Both the position numbers and the translations under genes were made by a program. Below are positions 1 to 8,042 of a stretch of DNA of 26,687 nt, one piece after another. Within the stretch, counting starts at the first letter, position 1; each line of letters begins with the position of its first letter. The DNA lies in contig JBAYZS010000031.1 in NCBI GenBank assembly GCA_041672395.1, forward strand, positions 1 to 26,687, written 5' to 3'. Source of the stretch: UBA5287 sp041672395 (GTDB lineage: Bacteria > Bacteroidota > Bacteroidia > Bacteroidales > Dysgonomonadaceae). Below the pieces are notes generated by a model that worked only from the letters and a program-made list of their open reading frames with translations, was not told the origin of the DNA and made no database searches.

Positions 1-124
1 CAAGCCATATTAGAATCGCAAAGATGATAATTCAAATCCGTTTAATCGAAAGTCCTATGCAACTAACTAAATTTCAAATATTTCAAAGAACTCTTTTAGA
101 TTTTAATGGGACAACAATGAGTTT

Positions 125-625
125 TTAATGATTATCATTTTGAAATGATTGGTAAGAATTTTTCTTAGAAGTTGGTACAAAGAACCAAACTACAAATCCA
201 CCAATAATGCCAAGTGAAATAATCACTATTCTCAAAGGGATAAATTTGACAACAACAAATGAGGAAAACAAGACCATTGTTGTCATAAAAATAATTACCC
301 CAATTTTCCCTTTACTAGTTATCCCTTTATTACGTTGATAATTCTTGATTTTTGGCCCCAACAATTTATTATTTAACAGCCATGTATACAGTCTTTTAGA
401 GCTTTTTGCAAATAAAATCGCCGATAATAACGCTAGTGGTGTTACTGGAAGTCCGGGGACGATAATTCCTAATAGAGCAAGTACAAATGAAATTATTCCT
501 CCTCCAATATAAATGAATCGAAGAACTTTGTTCTTATTTAATTCATGTTTTACCTTAATTTCAGGAAAAGTAACGCCAACATCACACACGGTGTTCAAAT
601 CACTTATGTTTTTATTGTCGTCCAT
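125..625 (-). CDS. DUF454 (YbaN-like) inner membrane protein
   Basis: This 166-residue protein has the DUF454/YbaN signature: a hydrophobic segment with the motif GIIVPGLPVTP (about residues 57-67), then an FAKSS motif followed by R and WLLNN (about 74-88), and a basic K-G-I-T-S-K-G-K stretch before two further hydrophobic segments (about 108-126 and 132-150). It is therefore a small integral inner membrane protein. The family is widespread but its biochemical role is not established, so I give no function. It is longer than E. coli YbaN because of a hydrophilic N-terminal extension of about 35 residues. The ATG at 623-625 is preceded on the minus strand by a set of TAnnTTTG boxes. Nothing codes between it and the left window edge. 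Family assignment is sure; role unknown. Confidence 0.85.
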   Translation of the reverse strand: MDDNKNISDLNTVCDVGVTFPEIKVKHELNKNKVLRFIYIGGGIISFVLALLGIIVPGLPVTPLALLSAILFAKSSKRLYTWLLNNKLLGPKIKNYQRNKGITSKGKIGVIIFMTTMVLFSSFVVVKFIPLRIVIISLGIIGGFVVWFFVPTSKKNSYQSFQNDNH

Positions 626-658
626 CGATTACAATTACTATATACATAATTAAGTAAA

Positions 659-684
659 CAAAGATAACAAAGATAACAAAAATA
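659..684 (-). promoter_or_regulatory. Three tandem TAnnTTTG -7 boxes upstream of the DUF454 gene
   Basis: Read on the minus strand, this stretch holds TATTTTTG (677-684), TATCTTTG (668-675) and TATCTTTG (659-666), each offset by 9 bases. All three fit the Bacteroidetes -7 consensus TAnnTTTG. None has a clear TTTG about 19-20 bases upstream. Transcription from any of them would give a leader of roughly 25-55 bases before the ATG at 625. Confidence 0.6.
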
Positions 685-711
685 TTAGATTTTTCGTTTA
701 TGAATACCAGC

Positions 712-1110
712 ATGAATAAAGGATATTATTTGTTGGAATATTTCGTAACCATTCGGTGAACCGCGTTCCAACGATACTTTAATTCTCTTGATCTTTGCTC
801 AAAAAAGAGATATGTGTGGAACTTACAAAATTTTGAAAGTATGTATGAACGATACAAATCCAGTTATTATGTATATAGTACTATTGCAGGAATGAAGCTA
901 TAGCATAGCAGAGAACAAGTTTATTACTAGCGAAATTTATGTTTAATTTGAACGATTGGATGCACAATTACCTCTATCGCTGATATGCGAAAAGGTTTTT
1001 ACACTCTTAGCAATTTGGTTATCTATCATCTCAAACTTGAAGAAGGCACTTTTACAATTACCTCTTTTAATGAAAACGAGCAATCTCCTTGTTCTCCTGG
1101 CAAAATCTGA
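712..1110 (+). pseudogene. Possible decayed gene of unknown family
   Basis: This lies in the only long gene-free stretch of the window (626-1183). A single plus-strand frame can be read from ATG 712 to TGA 1108-1110 with only four internal stops (TGA 757-759, TAG 901-903, TAG 928-930, TGA 949-951). The open parts read like natural protein, for example the segments RYVWNLQNFESMYERY and YHLKLEEGTFTITSFNENE. The last open part, ATG 985 to 1110, would code for 41 residues on its own. I do not recognise the family. The alternative is chance: AT-rich DNA gives Tyr-, Asn- and Lys-rich readings easily. The stretch otherwise holds the -7 boxes at its left end and the prs terminator at its right end. 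Confidence 0.3.
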
Positions 1111-1130
1111 TGCTCATGGTACTATGAAAT

Positions 1131-1166
1131 AAAAATAGCCAAACAATTTATAGTTTGGCTATTTTT
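1131..1166 (-). terminator. Intrinsic terminator downstream of prs
   Basis: A perfect 14-base inverted repeat (arms 1131-1144 and 1153-1166, loop 1145-1152) has arms with a GCC/GGC core flanked by A- and T-runs, so the hairpin ends in a U-run in either direction. It begins about 17 bases past the prs stop codon. It could also stop plus-strand transcripts coming from the gene-poor stretch to its left. Confidence 0.9.
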
Positions 1167-1183
1167 ATTATTATTTAATGATA

Positions 1184-2119
1184 TTATACAACATACAATG
1201 AACTAATAGACTCATTGTTACATACTCTTAAAATTGCATTTGCAAACATATCAGATACTGACAGAATTTTCACTTTTGCACTTTTCTTAGAATATGGAAT
1301 ACTATCTGTAAAAATAATTTCTGTAAGAGGAGAATTATCTACTCTTACAGATGCTGGATCGGACATCACAGCGTGACTTGCAATGGCTCTAACAGAATTA
1401 GCTCCATTATCAATCATCAATGATGCTGCTTTTGTCATAGTACCAGCCGTATCTACAATATCATCAATCAAAATAACATCCATACCTTCCACGTCACCAA
1501 TTATTTGCATATCTGAAATTTCATTGGCTTTTTTACGAAGTTTATAGCAAATTACCATAGGACATCCAAGAAATTTAGCATATGAACTGGCTCTCTTAGT
1601 ACCACCTACATCTGGAGTAGCAATCACAGGATTATCAAGATTCAGTTGTTTCATATAATCCATAAATACACCTGATGCATATAGATGATCTACAGGAACA
1701 TTAAAAAAACCCTGAATCTGATCTGCGTGCAAATCCATAGTTATCAATCGATTAATACCGGCTGTACTCAATAAATCTGCGATTAATTTTGCGCCGATGC
1801 TAACACGTGGTTTATCTTTTCGATCTTGTCTTGCCCACCCAAAATAAGGAATTACGGCTACTATGGATTTTGCAGATGCACGTTTTGCTGCATCTATCAT
1901 TAATAATAACTCCATCAAATTATCTGAAGTTGGAAATGTTGATTGAATTAAGAATACCTGAGCTCCACGAATTGATTCTTCGTATGAAACGGCAAATTCT
2001 CCATCAGCAAAATGTTCAATAATCATATTTCCGAGAGGACAACCTAAACTGTTGCACACTTTCTCTGCAAAATAACGTGATTTTGTACCTGAAAAAATTT
2101 TGTAAGGCTTTTCTAGCAT
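1184..2119 (-). CDS. prs: Ribose-phosphate pyrophosphokinase (PRPP synthetase)
   Basis: The enzyme transfers pyrophosphate from ATP to ribose 5-phosphate to make PRPP, the precursor of purines, pyrimidines, histidine, tryptophan and NAD, in the cytosol. Seen in the 311 residues: the FSGTKSRY start typical of the family, the conserved ARQDRKDKPR stretch (97-106), DLHADQIQGFF with the metal/ATP-binding His131 (129-139), and the PRPP-binding DDIVDTAGT (219-227). Length is normal for class I enzymes. It is preceded on the same strand by the GH13 gene with a 77-base gap holding its own -7 box, and followed by a strong hairpin terminator, so it is probably its own transcription unit. The ATG at 2117-2119 fits the family start. 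Confidence 0.97.
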   Translation of the reverse strand: MLEKPYKIFSGTKSRYFAEKVCNSLGCPLGNMIIEHFADGEFAVSYEESIRGAQVFLIQSTFPTSDNLMELLLMIDAAKRASAKSIVAVIPYFGWARQDRKDKPRVSIGAKLIADLLSTAGINRLITMDLHADQIQGFFNVPVDHLYASGVFMDYMKQLNLDNPVIATPDVGGTKRASSYAKFLGCPMVICYKLRKKANEISDMQIIGDVEGMDVILIDDIVDTAGTMTKAASLMIDNGANSVRAIASHAVMSDPASVRVDNSPLTEIIFTDSIPYSKKSAKVKILSVSDMFANAILRVCNNESISSLYVV

Positions 2120-2161
2120 TGTTGGTAGCTTTTTTTTTATTTCACAATCTCTATAATTCTA

Positions 2162-2169
2162 CAAAATTA
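2162..2169 (-). promoter_or_regulatory. prs promoter -7 box
   Basis: TAATTTTG on the minus strand matches TAnnTTTG exactly, 42 bases before the prs ATG. It sits in the gap after the GH13 stop codon. No good TTTG -33 box is seen at the expected distance; TTTC is at about the right place. Confidence 0.55.
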
Positions 2170-2196
2170 CAAAAAGTATCATCAATATGAAACGTT

Positions 2197-3885
2197 TTAC
2201 AAAAAAGAAATTTTATACACTTCTCCCGAATATGCACCCAAAGTTACCTTAAGTGGCTCATTATCTGAAAATGAATACGATTTTTCAGAAGAAAAAAGAA
2301 AAGGACTTGCTATTCCTTTAGTTGAATATTGTATATTGAAAAACCGAAAAGCATTTTCACATATTCTCACTTTCACACTTGAAATACAATTATCATAATT
2401 TACAACAACTAATACTATACCATTTTTATTTCCTCTTAAAAAAGCAAATTTTTTTGTTGAATCGAATTCTTCATTATCGTAGTTAATTGGCATTAGATCG
2501 TAAAATAAACCTTCACGTAGTGCTTCAGTTTCATTACAAATAATAAGAAGTTTAGCATAAAATTGTTGCAGATTTCTTTCCTCTTCAGTTAACATTTTAC
2601 CATCCCATTTCCCATTATTATTCCATCGCGAAATTGTATCAATAGACCAATAATCATAGATTGAAGTCCGACCATCTTTTCCACTAAAACCTTCAACATC
2701 CATACCTCTCTCACCAAATTCTTGTCCAGCATAAACCATAATTGGATTTGAATTTATACATGCAATTAAAATAAAAGAAGCAATTGCATTTTTTCCATTG
2801 CTTAAAAAATAATCAGAAGCGACACGCTGTTCATCATGGTTTTCAATAAAATTGACCATACGATTTTGAATGTCCCCAACATTATTTAATGCAAATGTTA
2901 TATCTGAAGCAGGTTTCTTCCCGCAGCTTACATCACGTAAAACATCATATAAGCCAACTTTATCATACAAATAATTAAAGGTATTATAATCCAAAAAACT
3001 TCTATATTCAGATGGATTATAAGTTTCACCAAAAAATATAATATTTTTATGTTGATCTTTTACTTGCTGAACTGCCCATCTCCAAAATTCAATTGGTACC
3101 ATTTCAGCCATATCACATCTAAATCCATCAATATTTTTTGAAGCCCAAAACATTAAAATATCTCTCATTTTAATCCATGTATTAGGAATTGGAGAAAAAT
3201 GTTTTTTCCTTCCATTAATATAGTCAATCCCATAATTCAATTTGACTGTTTCATACCAATCAAATTGTGATGGTGTTTCAGTAAAGCAGTCATTTCCTGT
3301 TACTTTTGCCGGATTTTCAATATAGTTTATTATTTTATTATCTACAAACTGAATAGATAGTTGTTTGTTAGGTAAATAATAAAAATTATTTTGAGGAGAA
3401 AATGCATGATTAGTATCATCATTTTCTCCCAAATCTTTAATATTTTTAGGTTTATTAATTGATCTATAGTTTCGGGCCAAGTGATTTGGAACAAAATCAA
3501 TAAAAACTTTTAAACCAGCTTTATGTGTTCTTTCAATCAACTGTTCAAATTCTTTCATTCTGTTATCAATATTCTCGGCTAAATCAGGATCAACATCGTA
3601 ATAATCCCTTATCGCATAAGGAGAACCTGCTTTTCCCTTAATTATTTCAGGATATTCTTTAGGAATTCCGAATTCTAAGTAATTGGTTGTAGAGGCATGA
3701 GCAATAATTCCAATGTACCAAATATGTGTGTATCCTGATTTTTTTATTTCTGAGAGAACTAATTCTGAAATGTTTTTAAATTTACCAGATCCATTTTCTT
3801 CAATATTTCCGTTATATTTCCTTCTTAAATTGTTATTTCCAAATAATCGTGGAAGCAATTGATAAATGATTATTTTCTCTGTCAT
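2197..3885 (-). CDS. GH13 alpha-amylase family glycoside hydrolase, cytoplasmic
   Basis: This is an alpha-amylase superfamily (beta/alpha)8 enzyme acting on alpha-glucans or maltooligosaccharides; the exact substrate cannot be read from the motifs. Numbering from the chosen Met (562 residues): region I DFVPNH (130-135), region II GFRCDMAE with nucleophile Asp258, region III FFGE with acid/base Glu287, and region IV ENHDEQR with transition-state Asp351. All three catalytic acids are present. There is no signal peptide, so it should act in the cytosol, perhaps on stored or imported glucan. The frame could extend 15 codons upstream to 3930, but the predicted promoter lies at 3908-3938, so those codons would not be transcribed; the ATG at 3883-3885 gives a leader of under 20 bases. 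The gene is divergent from the pirin gene and precedes prs. Confidence 0.9.
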   Translation of the reverse strand: MTEKIIIYQLLPRLFGNNNLRRKYNGNIEENGSGKFKNISELVLSEIKKSGYTHIWYIGIIAHASTTNYLEFGIPKEYPEIIKGKAGSPYAIRDYYDVDPDLAENIDNRMKEFEQLIERTHKAGLKVFIDFVPNHLARNYRSINKPKNIKDLGENDDTNHAFSPQNNFYYLPNKQLSIQFVDNKIINYIENPAKVTGNDCFTETPSQFDWYETVKLNYGIDYINGRKKHFSPIPNTWIKMRDILMFWASKNIDGFRCDMAEMVPIEFWRWAVQQVKDQHKNIIFFGETYNPSEYRSFLDYNTFNYLYDKVGLYDVLRDVSCGKKPASDITFALNNVGDIQNRMVNFIENHDEQRVASDYFLSNGKNAIASFILIACINSNPIMVYAGQEFGERGMDVEGFSGKDGRTSIYDYWSIDTISRWNNNGKWDGKMLTEEERNLQQFYAKLLIICNETEALREGLFYDLMPINYDNEEFDSTKKFAFLRGNKNGIVLVVVNYDNCISSVKVRICENAFRFFNIQYSTKGIASPFLFSSEKSYSFSDNEPLKVTLGAYSGEVYKISFL

Positions 3886-3907
3886 AATTTCACTTTTAAT
3901 AGTCATA

Positions 3908-3938
3908 CAAATATAAAATATAAAAGACATTATTCAAA
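3908..3938 (-). promoter_or_regulatory. Promoter of the GH13 gene (full -33/-7)
   Basis: On the minus strand TTTG (3935-3938) is followed after 19 bases by TATATTTG (3908-3915). This is a near-ideal Bacteroidetes promoter and sets the start of the GH13 gene at 3885, since transcription should begin near 3902. Confidence 0.75.
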
Positions 3939-4017
3939 AAATTTATCAATAATAGAAAAAACAAACAAGTATATGTAGAATAAATATTTTATCGTAATTT
4001 AGAAGAAATAAATTGTA

Positions 4018-4875
4018 ATGATGAATAATATGAAAACAAGAGAAATAATTATAACAGTCAAAGGAAACCCTGCTGTTGATGGAGCAGGAGTAAATTTAGT
4101 ACGAGTTATTGGATATCGCGATACTAAGGAATTCGATCCTTTTTTAATGCTAGATGCCTTCGATTCTTACGATCCATCAGATTATGTTAAAGGTTTCCCT
4201 TGGCATCCTCACAGAGGTATAGAGACGGTTACTTACTTGATTAAAGGCAGGATGGATCATGAGGACAGTTTAGGTAATAAAGGTTCTATTATGGCAGGTG
4301 ACTGTCAATGGATGACTGCTGGAAGTGGAATCCTCCATCAAGAAATGCCTATTGCTTCAGATAGAATGTTAGGTGCTCAATTATGGATAAATTTACCACA
4401 AAAAGATAAGATGACTAATCCAGTTTACAGAGACATAAAAGCTGAAAATATTCCATTAGTAAAAGATGAAGAAAATGGAGAAGTCCGTATTATTTCTGGT
4501 TCATTCAATGGAACAAATGGTGCAATGCAAGCCGATTATGTAAAAGCAACATATTTGGATATCAATGTTTTTCCGGGAAAAATAATGACTATTCCAACAA
4601 TAGCTACTGAAAATGTATTTTCATATTTAGTTGATGGAAATGCCGAATTTGGAGTAAAACAAACACAAGTATCTTCTCACACAGGGATACTTTTCAATAA
4701 GGGTGAACAAATCATAATTAGTGCTGGCGAAAAAGGATTAAGGATGTTTCTTTTATCAGGTGAAGCACTAAACGAGCCTATTGCATGGGGAGGTCCCATT
4801 GTAATGAATACTAGAGAAGAATTGAATCATGCTTTTGAAGAGCTGAATAATGGTACATTTATTAAACATAAATAG
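4018..4875 (+). CDS. Pirin family protein (cupin)
   Basis: The 285-residue product has the two-cupin pirin fold. The metal-binding set is intact: His63 and His65 in WHPHRGIETVTY, His107 and Glu109 in GILHQEMP. Bacterial pirins bind Fe(II); some act as quercetin 2,3-dioxygenases and others as regulators, and sequence alone does not tell which applies. No signal peptide or membrane segment, so cytosolic. It is divergent from the GH13 gene; a near-consensus TAATTTAG (3995-4002) lies just before the start on the plus strand. Two ATGs stand in tandem at 4018 and 4021 and a third at 4030, so the exact N-terminus is uncertain by a few residues. It converges on folK with only five bases between the stop codons. 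Confidence 0.92.
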   Translation: MMNNMKTREIIITVKGNPAVDGAGVNLVRVIGYRDTKEFDPFLMLDAFDSYDPSDYVKGFPWHPHRGIETVTYLIKGRMDHEDSLGNKGSIMAGDCQWMTAGSGILHQEMPIASDRMLGAQLWINLPQKDKMTNPVYRDIKAENIPLVKDEENGEVRIISGSFNGTNGAMQADYVKATYLDINVFPGKIMTIPTIATENVFSYLVDGNAEFGVKQTQVSSHTGILFNKGEQIIISAGEKGLRMFLLSGEALNEPIAWGGPIVMNTREELNHAFEELNNGTFIKHK

Positions 4876-4880
4876 TCCAA

Positions 4881-5357
4881 TTAGTCAGATTGTAAGTCAA
4901 TATTCAATTCACCAATTGTTTTGTTTAGAACTGGATGAATTACATTCGGTGCAATTTCAGCAAATGGATTCAAAACAAAACTTCTAGAATGAAATTTGGG
5001 ATGTGGTACTGTTAAATCAATGGTGTTTACAATCATGTCATCAAACATAAGTAAATCAATATCAATTAATCGGTCAAAATGACATCCATTAATTGATTTT
5101 TGAGCTCTTCCTATCTCAATTTCAATCTGTTGAGTTATATGGAATGTCTCCATTAAACAGAGTTTTGTGGCCACTAAACAAACAGAATTAACAAAAAAAT
5201 TATCAGAAATAAAATCTTTAGGCTTAGTTATATAAAAAGCAGATTTGGAAATAATATTCCCAATCTGCTTTCCAATTTTCTGATAAGCTATTTCTATGTT
5301 TTCTTCTTTATTACCTAAATTAGAACCAAAAGCTAAAAAAACATTATGAATATCCAT
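4881..5357 (-). CDS. folK: 2-amino-4-hydroxy-6-hydroxymethyldihydropteridine pyrophosphokinase (HPPK)
   Basis: HPPK passes pyrophosphate from ATP to 6-hydroxymethyl-7,8-dihydropterin, the step before dihydropteroate synthase in folate synthesis. In 158 residues: the N-terminal LAFGSNLGNKEEN (8-20), the Mg-binding DRLIDIDLL with Asp99 and Asp101 (95-103), and the C-terminal VPHPKFHSRSFVLNPFAEIAP (117-137). Length is normal. It is the last gene of the minus-strand ftsX-to-folK string and starts 3 bases after the queA stop codon, so it is surely cotranscribed. I see no terminator hairpin after it before the convergent pirin gene. Confidence 0.96.
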   Translation of the reverse strand: MDIHNVFLAFGSNLGNKEENIEIAYQKIGKQIGNIISKSAFYITKPKDFISDNFFVNSVCLVATKLCLMETFHITQQIEIEIGRAQKSINGCHFDRLIDIDLLMFDDMIVNTIDLTVPHPKFHSRSFVLNPFAEIAPNVIHPVLNKTIGELNIDLQSD

Positions 5358-5360
5358 TTA

Positions 5361-6413
5361 CTAATCAATAAACAACATTGCATCTCCATATGCTCCAAAT
5401 TTATAACCTTCTTTTACAGCAACTTTATAAGCATCCATTGTTTTTTCATAACCACCGAATGCACATGCCATCATTAATAAAGGAGATAATGGTAATTGAA
5501 AATTTGTAATAAGTGCATTATTCAGTCCAAATTCATATGGAGGAAAGATAAATTTATTAGTCCAACCTTCTCTTGGTTTTAAGTGGCCATCAGTACTAAC
5601 AGTGGTTTCAATTGCTCTCAGAACAGAAGTACCAACCACACAGATCTTATGCCCTTCATCTTTTGCCTTATTTACATTGACACATAAATCTTCTGTAATT
5701 ATGATTTGTTCTGAATCCATTTTATGCTTAGTTAAATCTTCTACATCGATTTCTCTATATGCACCTAAACCATTATGAAGTGTAATAAATCCATAATCAA
5801 TATCATTGATTTCCATACGTTTCATCAATTCTCTACTAAAATGAAGACCTGCTGCTGGTGCAACAACAGCTCCTTCATTTGTGGAGTATATGTTTTGATA
5901 TCTTTCCTCATCTTCAGGTTCTGCTAGTCTTCCCAAATATTCAGGTATAGGTGTTTCACCTATCGAAAATAATAAATTCTTGAACTCTTCATACTCACCA
6001 TCATACAAGAAGCGAAGTGTACGACCTCGAGAAGTCGTGTTGTCTATTACTTCTGCTACAAGTTCCTCATTATCACCAAAATATAATTTATTTCCTATCC
6101 TTATCTTACGGGCAGGATTTACAAGTACATCCCAAAGATGTTGACTTGGATTCAATTCACGCAGTAAAAAGACCTCAATTTTTGCTCCTGTCTTTTCTTT
6201 ATTTCCAAATAAACGAGCGGGAAACACCTTTGTATCATTAAAAACAAAAAAGTCATGTGGTTCAAAATAATCCAGCAAGTTTTTAAATACACGGTGTTCT
6301 ATCTCACCAGTTTTTTTGTGTAGAACCATTAATTTAGCTTCATCCCTGAAATGAGAGGGATATTTAGCGATTAGTTCGTCCGGCAAATTAAATTTGAATT
6401 GTGAAAGCTTCAT
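5361..6413 (-). CDS. queA: S-adenosylmethionine:tRNA ribosyltransferase-isomerase
   Basis: QueA transfers and isomerises the ribosyl moiety of AdoMet onto preQ1 at tRNA position 34, giving epoxyqueuosine. The 350 residues show the family hallmarks: the N-terminal SQFKFNLPDELIAKYP, the NDTKVFPARLFG stretch (about 58-69), GAKIEVFLL (about 76-84), the APAAGLHFS motif (about 186-194), GTSVLRAIE and the C-terminal LITNFQLPLSPLLMMACAFGG region. It is full length. It lies 26 bases after the truB stop and 3 bases before folK. Other queuosine genes are not in the window. Confidence 0.97.
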   Translation of the reverse strand: MKLSQFKFNLPDELIAKYPSHFRDEAKLMVLHKKTGEIEHRVFKNLLDYFEPHDFFVFNDTKVFPARLFGNKEKTGAKIEVFLLRELNPSQHLWDVLVNPARKIRIGNKLYFGDNEELVAEVIDNTTSRGRTLRFLYDGEYEEFKNLLFSIGETPIPEYLGRLAEPEDEERYQNIYSTNEGAVVAPAAGLHFSRELMKRMEINDIDYGFITLHNGLGAYREIDVEDLTKHKMDSEQIIITEDLCVNVNKAKDEGHKICVVGTSVLRAIETTVSTDGHLKPREGWTNKFIFPPYEFGLNNALITNFQLPLSPLLMMACAFGGYEKTMDAYKVAVKEGYKFGAYGDAMLFID

Positions 6414-6439
6414 ATTTATTATTCTTAAATTCTTTTTTA

Positions 6440-7129
6440 TTATAATATATTTTGTTCAAAATACGAATCTAATTGATCAATATCTAAACAATTATCTAAG
6501 GTAATCTCCCCTACTCGTGTTCGCATTAAACCAGTTAAATGTGCACCCGATTGGAGAGCAACCCCTATGTCACGTGCCAAAGCCCTAATATATGTACCTT
6601 TACTGCAAACAACTCGGATTTGAATATCAGGCAAATTGCATGTTAGCAATTCAATCACATCTATAACCAATAATTTCGGTTTTAGTTCAATTTCTTCATT
6701 ATTTCTAGCAAAATCATAAGCACGTCGTCCATTTATTTTACAAGCTGAAAAAGCAGGAGGAATCTGATTAATTTCACCAATAAAATTTGGTAGAACATTT
6801 TTAATCATTTCTTCCGTAATATGATCAACAGAATATCTGTTATCTATTTCTGTCTCAAGATCAAAAGAAGGAGTAGTTGCACCCAAACGAACATCAGCTA
6901 TATATTCTTTTGTATGAGCTTGCAATCTCTCTATTTCCTTTGTTTTTTTCCCTGTACAAATAATCATCACACCCGTTGCCAAGGGATCAAGTGTACCCGC
7001 ATGCCCAACTTTAAGTTTCTTTATTCTTAATCGTTCACAAATTTTTGCTCGAACAACCTTTACAACCCTAAAAGAAGTCCAGTGCAGAGGTTTATTAACA
7101 TATAGTATTTCGCCTTCTATAAAATCCAT
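6440..7129 (-). CDS. truB: tRNA pseudouridine(55) synthase
   Basis: TruB converts uridine 55 in the T-loop of tRNAs to pseudouridine. The 229-residue protein carries the catalytic motif GHAGTLDPLATGVM with catalytic Asp48 (42-55), the NKPLHWTS N-terminal motif (12-19), the IPPAFSACKINGRRAYD stretch and the C-terminal KGTYIRALARDIG motif. It is short, consisting of the catalytic domain with no PUA domain; I recall this as the usual Bacteroidetes form. It begins 10 bases after the uppP stop, in the middle of the operon. Confidence 0.96.
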   Translation of the reverse strand: MDFIEGEILYVNKPLHWTSFRVVKVVRAKICERLRIKKLKVGHAGTLDPLATGVMIICTGKKTKEIERLQAHTKEYIADVRLGATTPSFDLETEIDNRYSVDHITEEMIKNVLPNFIGEINQIPPAFSACKINGRRAYDFARNNEEIELKPKLLVIDVIELLTCNLPDIQIRVVCSKGTYIRALARDIGVALQSGAHLTGLMRTRVGEITLDNCLDIDQLDSYFEQNIL

Positions 7130-7139
7130 TAGCTAAAAA

Positions 7140-8027
7140 TTAGACCATACTTAAATCAAAACCAAAAAGAATAAGTATCAACAATAATCCACCAACAGTA
7201 ATTCTATATATCCCGAAAGATTTAAATCCATGTTTCGTGAGATAATCAATAAAAAACTTAATTGCAATCATTGCTACAATAAAAGCAACAATATTGCCTA
7301 CAATCAGTAACATTAAATTGTCGAGCAGCAAGGTTGTTCCACCGGGTTCTTTTATAACACCTATCATTTTTATTAACGAAGCTCCTAACATAGTTGGAAC
7401 AGCCAAAAAGAAAGAGAATTCAGCTGCATTTTTTCTGTTAAGTTTTGTAGCCATCCCCCCTAAAATTGTAGCCATTGAGCGTGATAATCCAGGTAGAAAC
7501 ATTGCTGCACATTGACTCAAACCAATTAACCAAGCACGGTTAATAGAAATATCCTGATTTCCAAAAGAATTTTGAAGCCATCTGTCTACGAACAGCATTA
7601 AAATACCCCCAAGAACAAGCATTACACAAACAATGATTACACTTCCCAGAGCTGCATCTATTGCATCACCAAATAACAATCCAAGTACTAAACCGGGAAT
7701 ACATGCTAAAAATAACTTCCAGTAAAAATCAAATTTTGATATAAACCGATTGACATATGATGTAAATTTATTCCAGCCTGAAAGACCTTTGACCGATTCT
7801 TTATCTAAAACCCTTATAGGCTTCATTTTAAAAAAACGTTTCCAATAAAGTACTACAACTGATAAAATAGCACCTAACTGAATATTAACAGTAAAAAACT
7901 TAGTAAATTCTGTACTCTCCATTCCAAGCAATGCTTGGACTATGATCATGTGTCCTGTCGACGAAACCGGTAAGAACTCAGTAAGACCTTCAACTATTGC
8001 AATAATAATCGCTTCTAAATAACTCAT
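7140..8027 (-). CDS. uppP: Undecaprenyl-diphosphatase (BacA family)
   Basis: UppP dephosphorylates undecaprenyl pyrophosphate so the lipid carrier can be reused for peptidoglycan and other envelope polymers; overexpression gives bacitracin resistance in known cases. The 295 residues contain the catalytic EGLTEFLPVSSTGH (13-26) and the PGLSRS phosphate-binding motif with Arg183 (179-184), within a polytopic membrane protein of about eight helices. A hydrophilic loop at about 66-100 is somewhat longer than in E. coli. It follows the DUF3098 gene by 15 bases and precedes truB by 10, so it is operonic. Confidence 0.96.
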   Translation of the reverse strand: MSYLEAIIIAIVEGLTEFLPVSSTGHMIIVQALLGMESTEFTKFFTVNIQLGAILSVVVLYWKRFFKMKPIRVLDKESVKGLSGWNKFTSYVNRFISKFDFYWKLFLACIPGLVLGLLFGDAIDAALGSVIIVCVMLVLGGILMLFVDRWLQNSFGNQDISINRAWLIGLSQCAAMFLPGLSRSMATILGGMATKLNRKNAAEFSFFLAVPTMLGASLIKMIGVIKEPGGTTLLLDNLMLLIVGNIVAFIVAMIAIKFFIDYLTKHGFKSFGIYRITVGGLLLILILFGFDLSMV

Positions 8028-8042
8028 CTGAAAAATTAATAA

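Noticed and set aside
732..772. Nested inverted repeats (7-base arms 732-738 and 766-772, inner CGGT-GA-ACCG) that might mark a structured RNA
   Set aside because: The outer stem is short with a long unpaired interior and no promoter points at it clearly; it falls within the possible decayed gene. Not enough to call an RNA.
785..816. CTCTT/AAGAG hairpin followed by purines
   Set aside because: Short AT-rich stem without a T-run; not a credible terminator.
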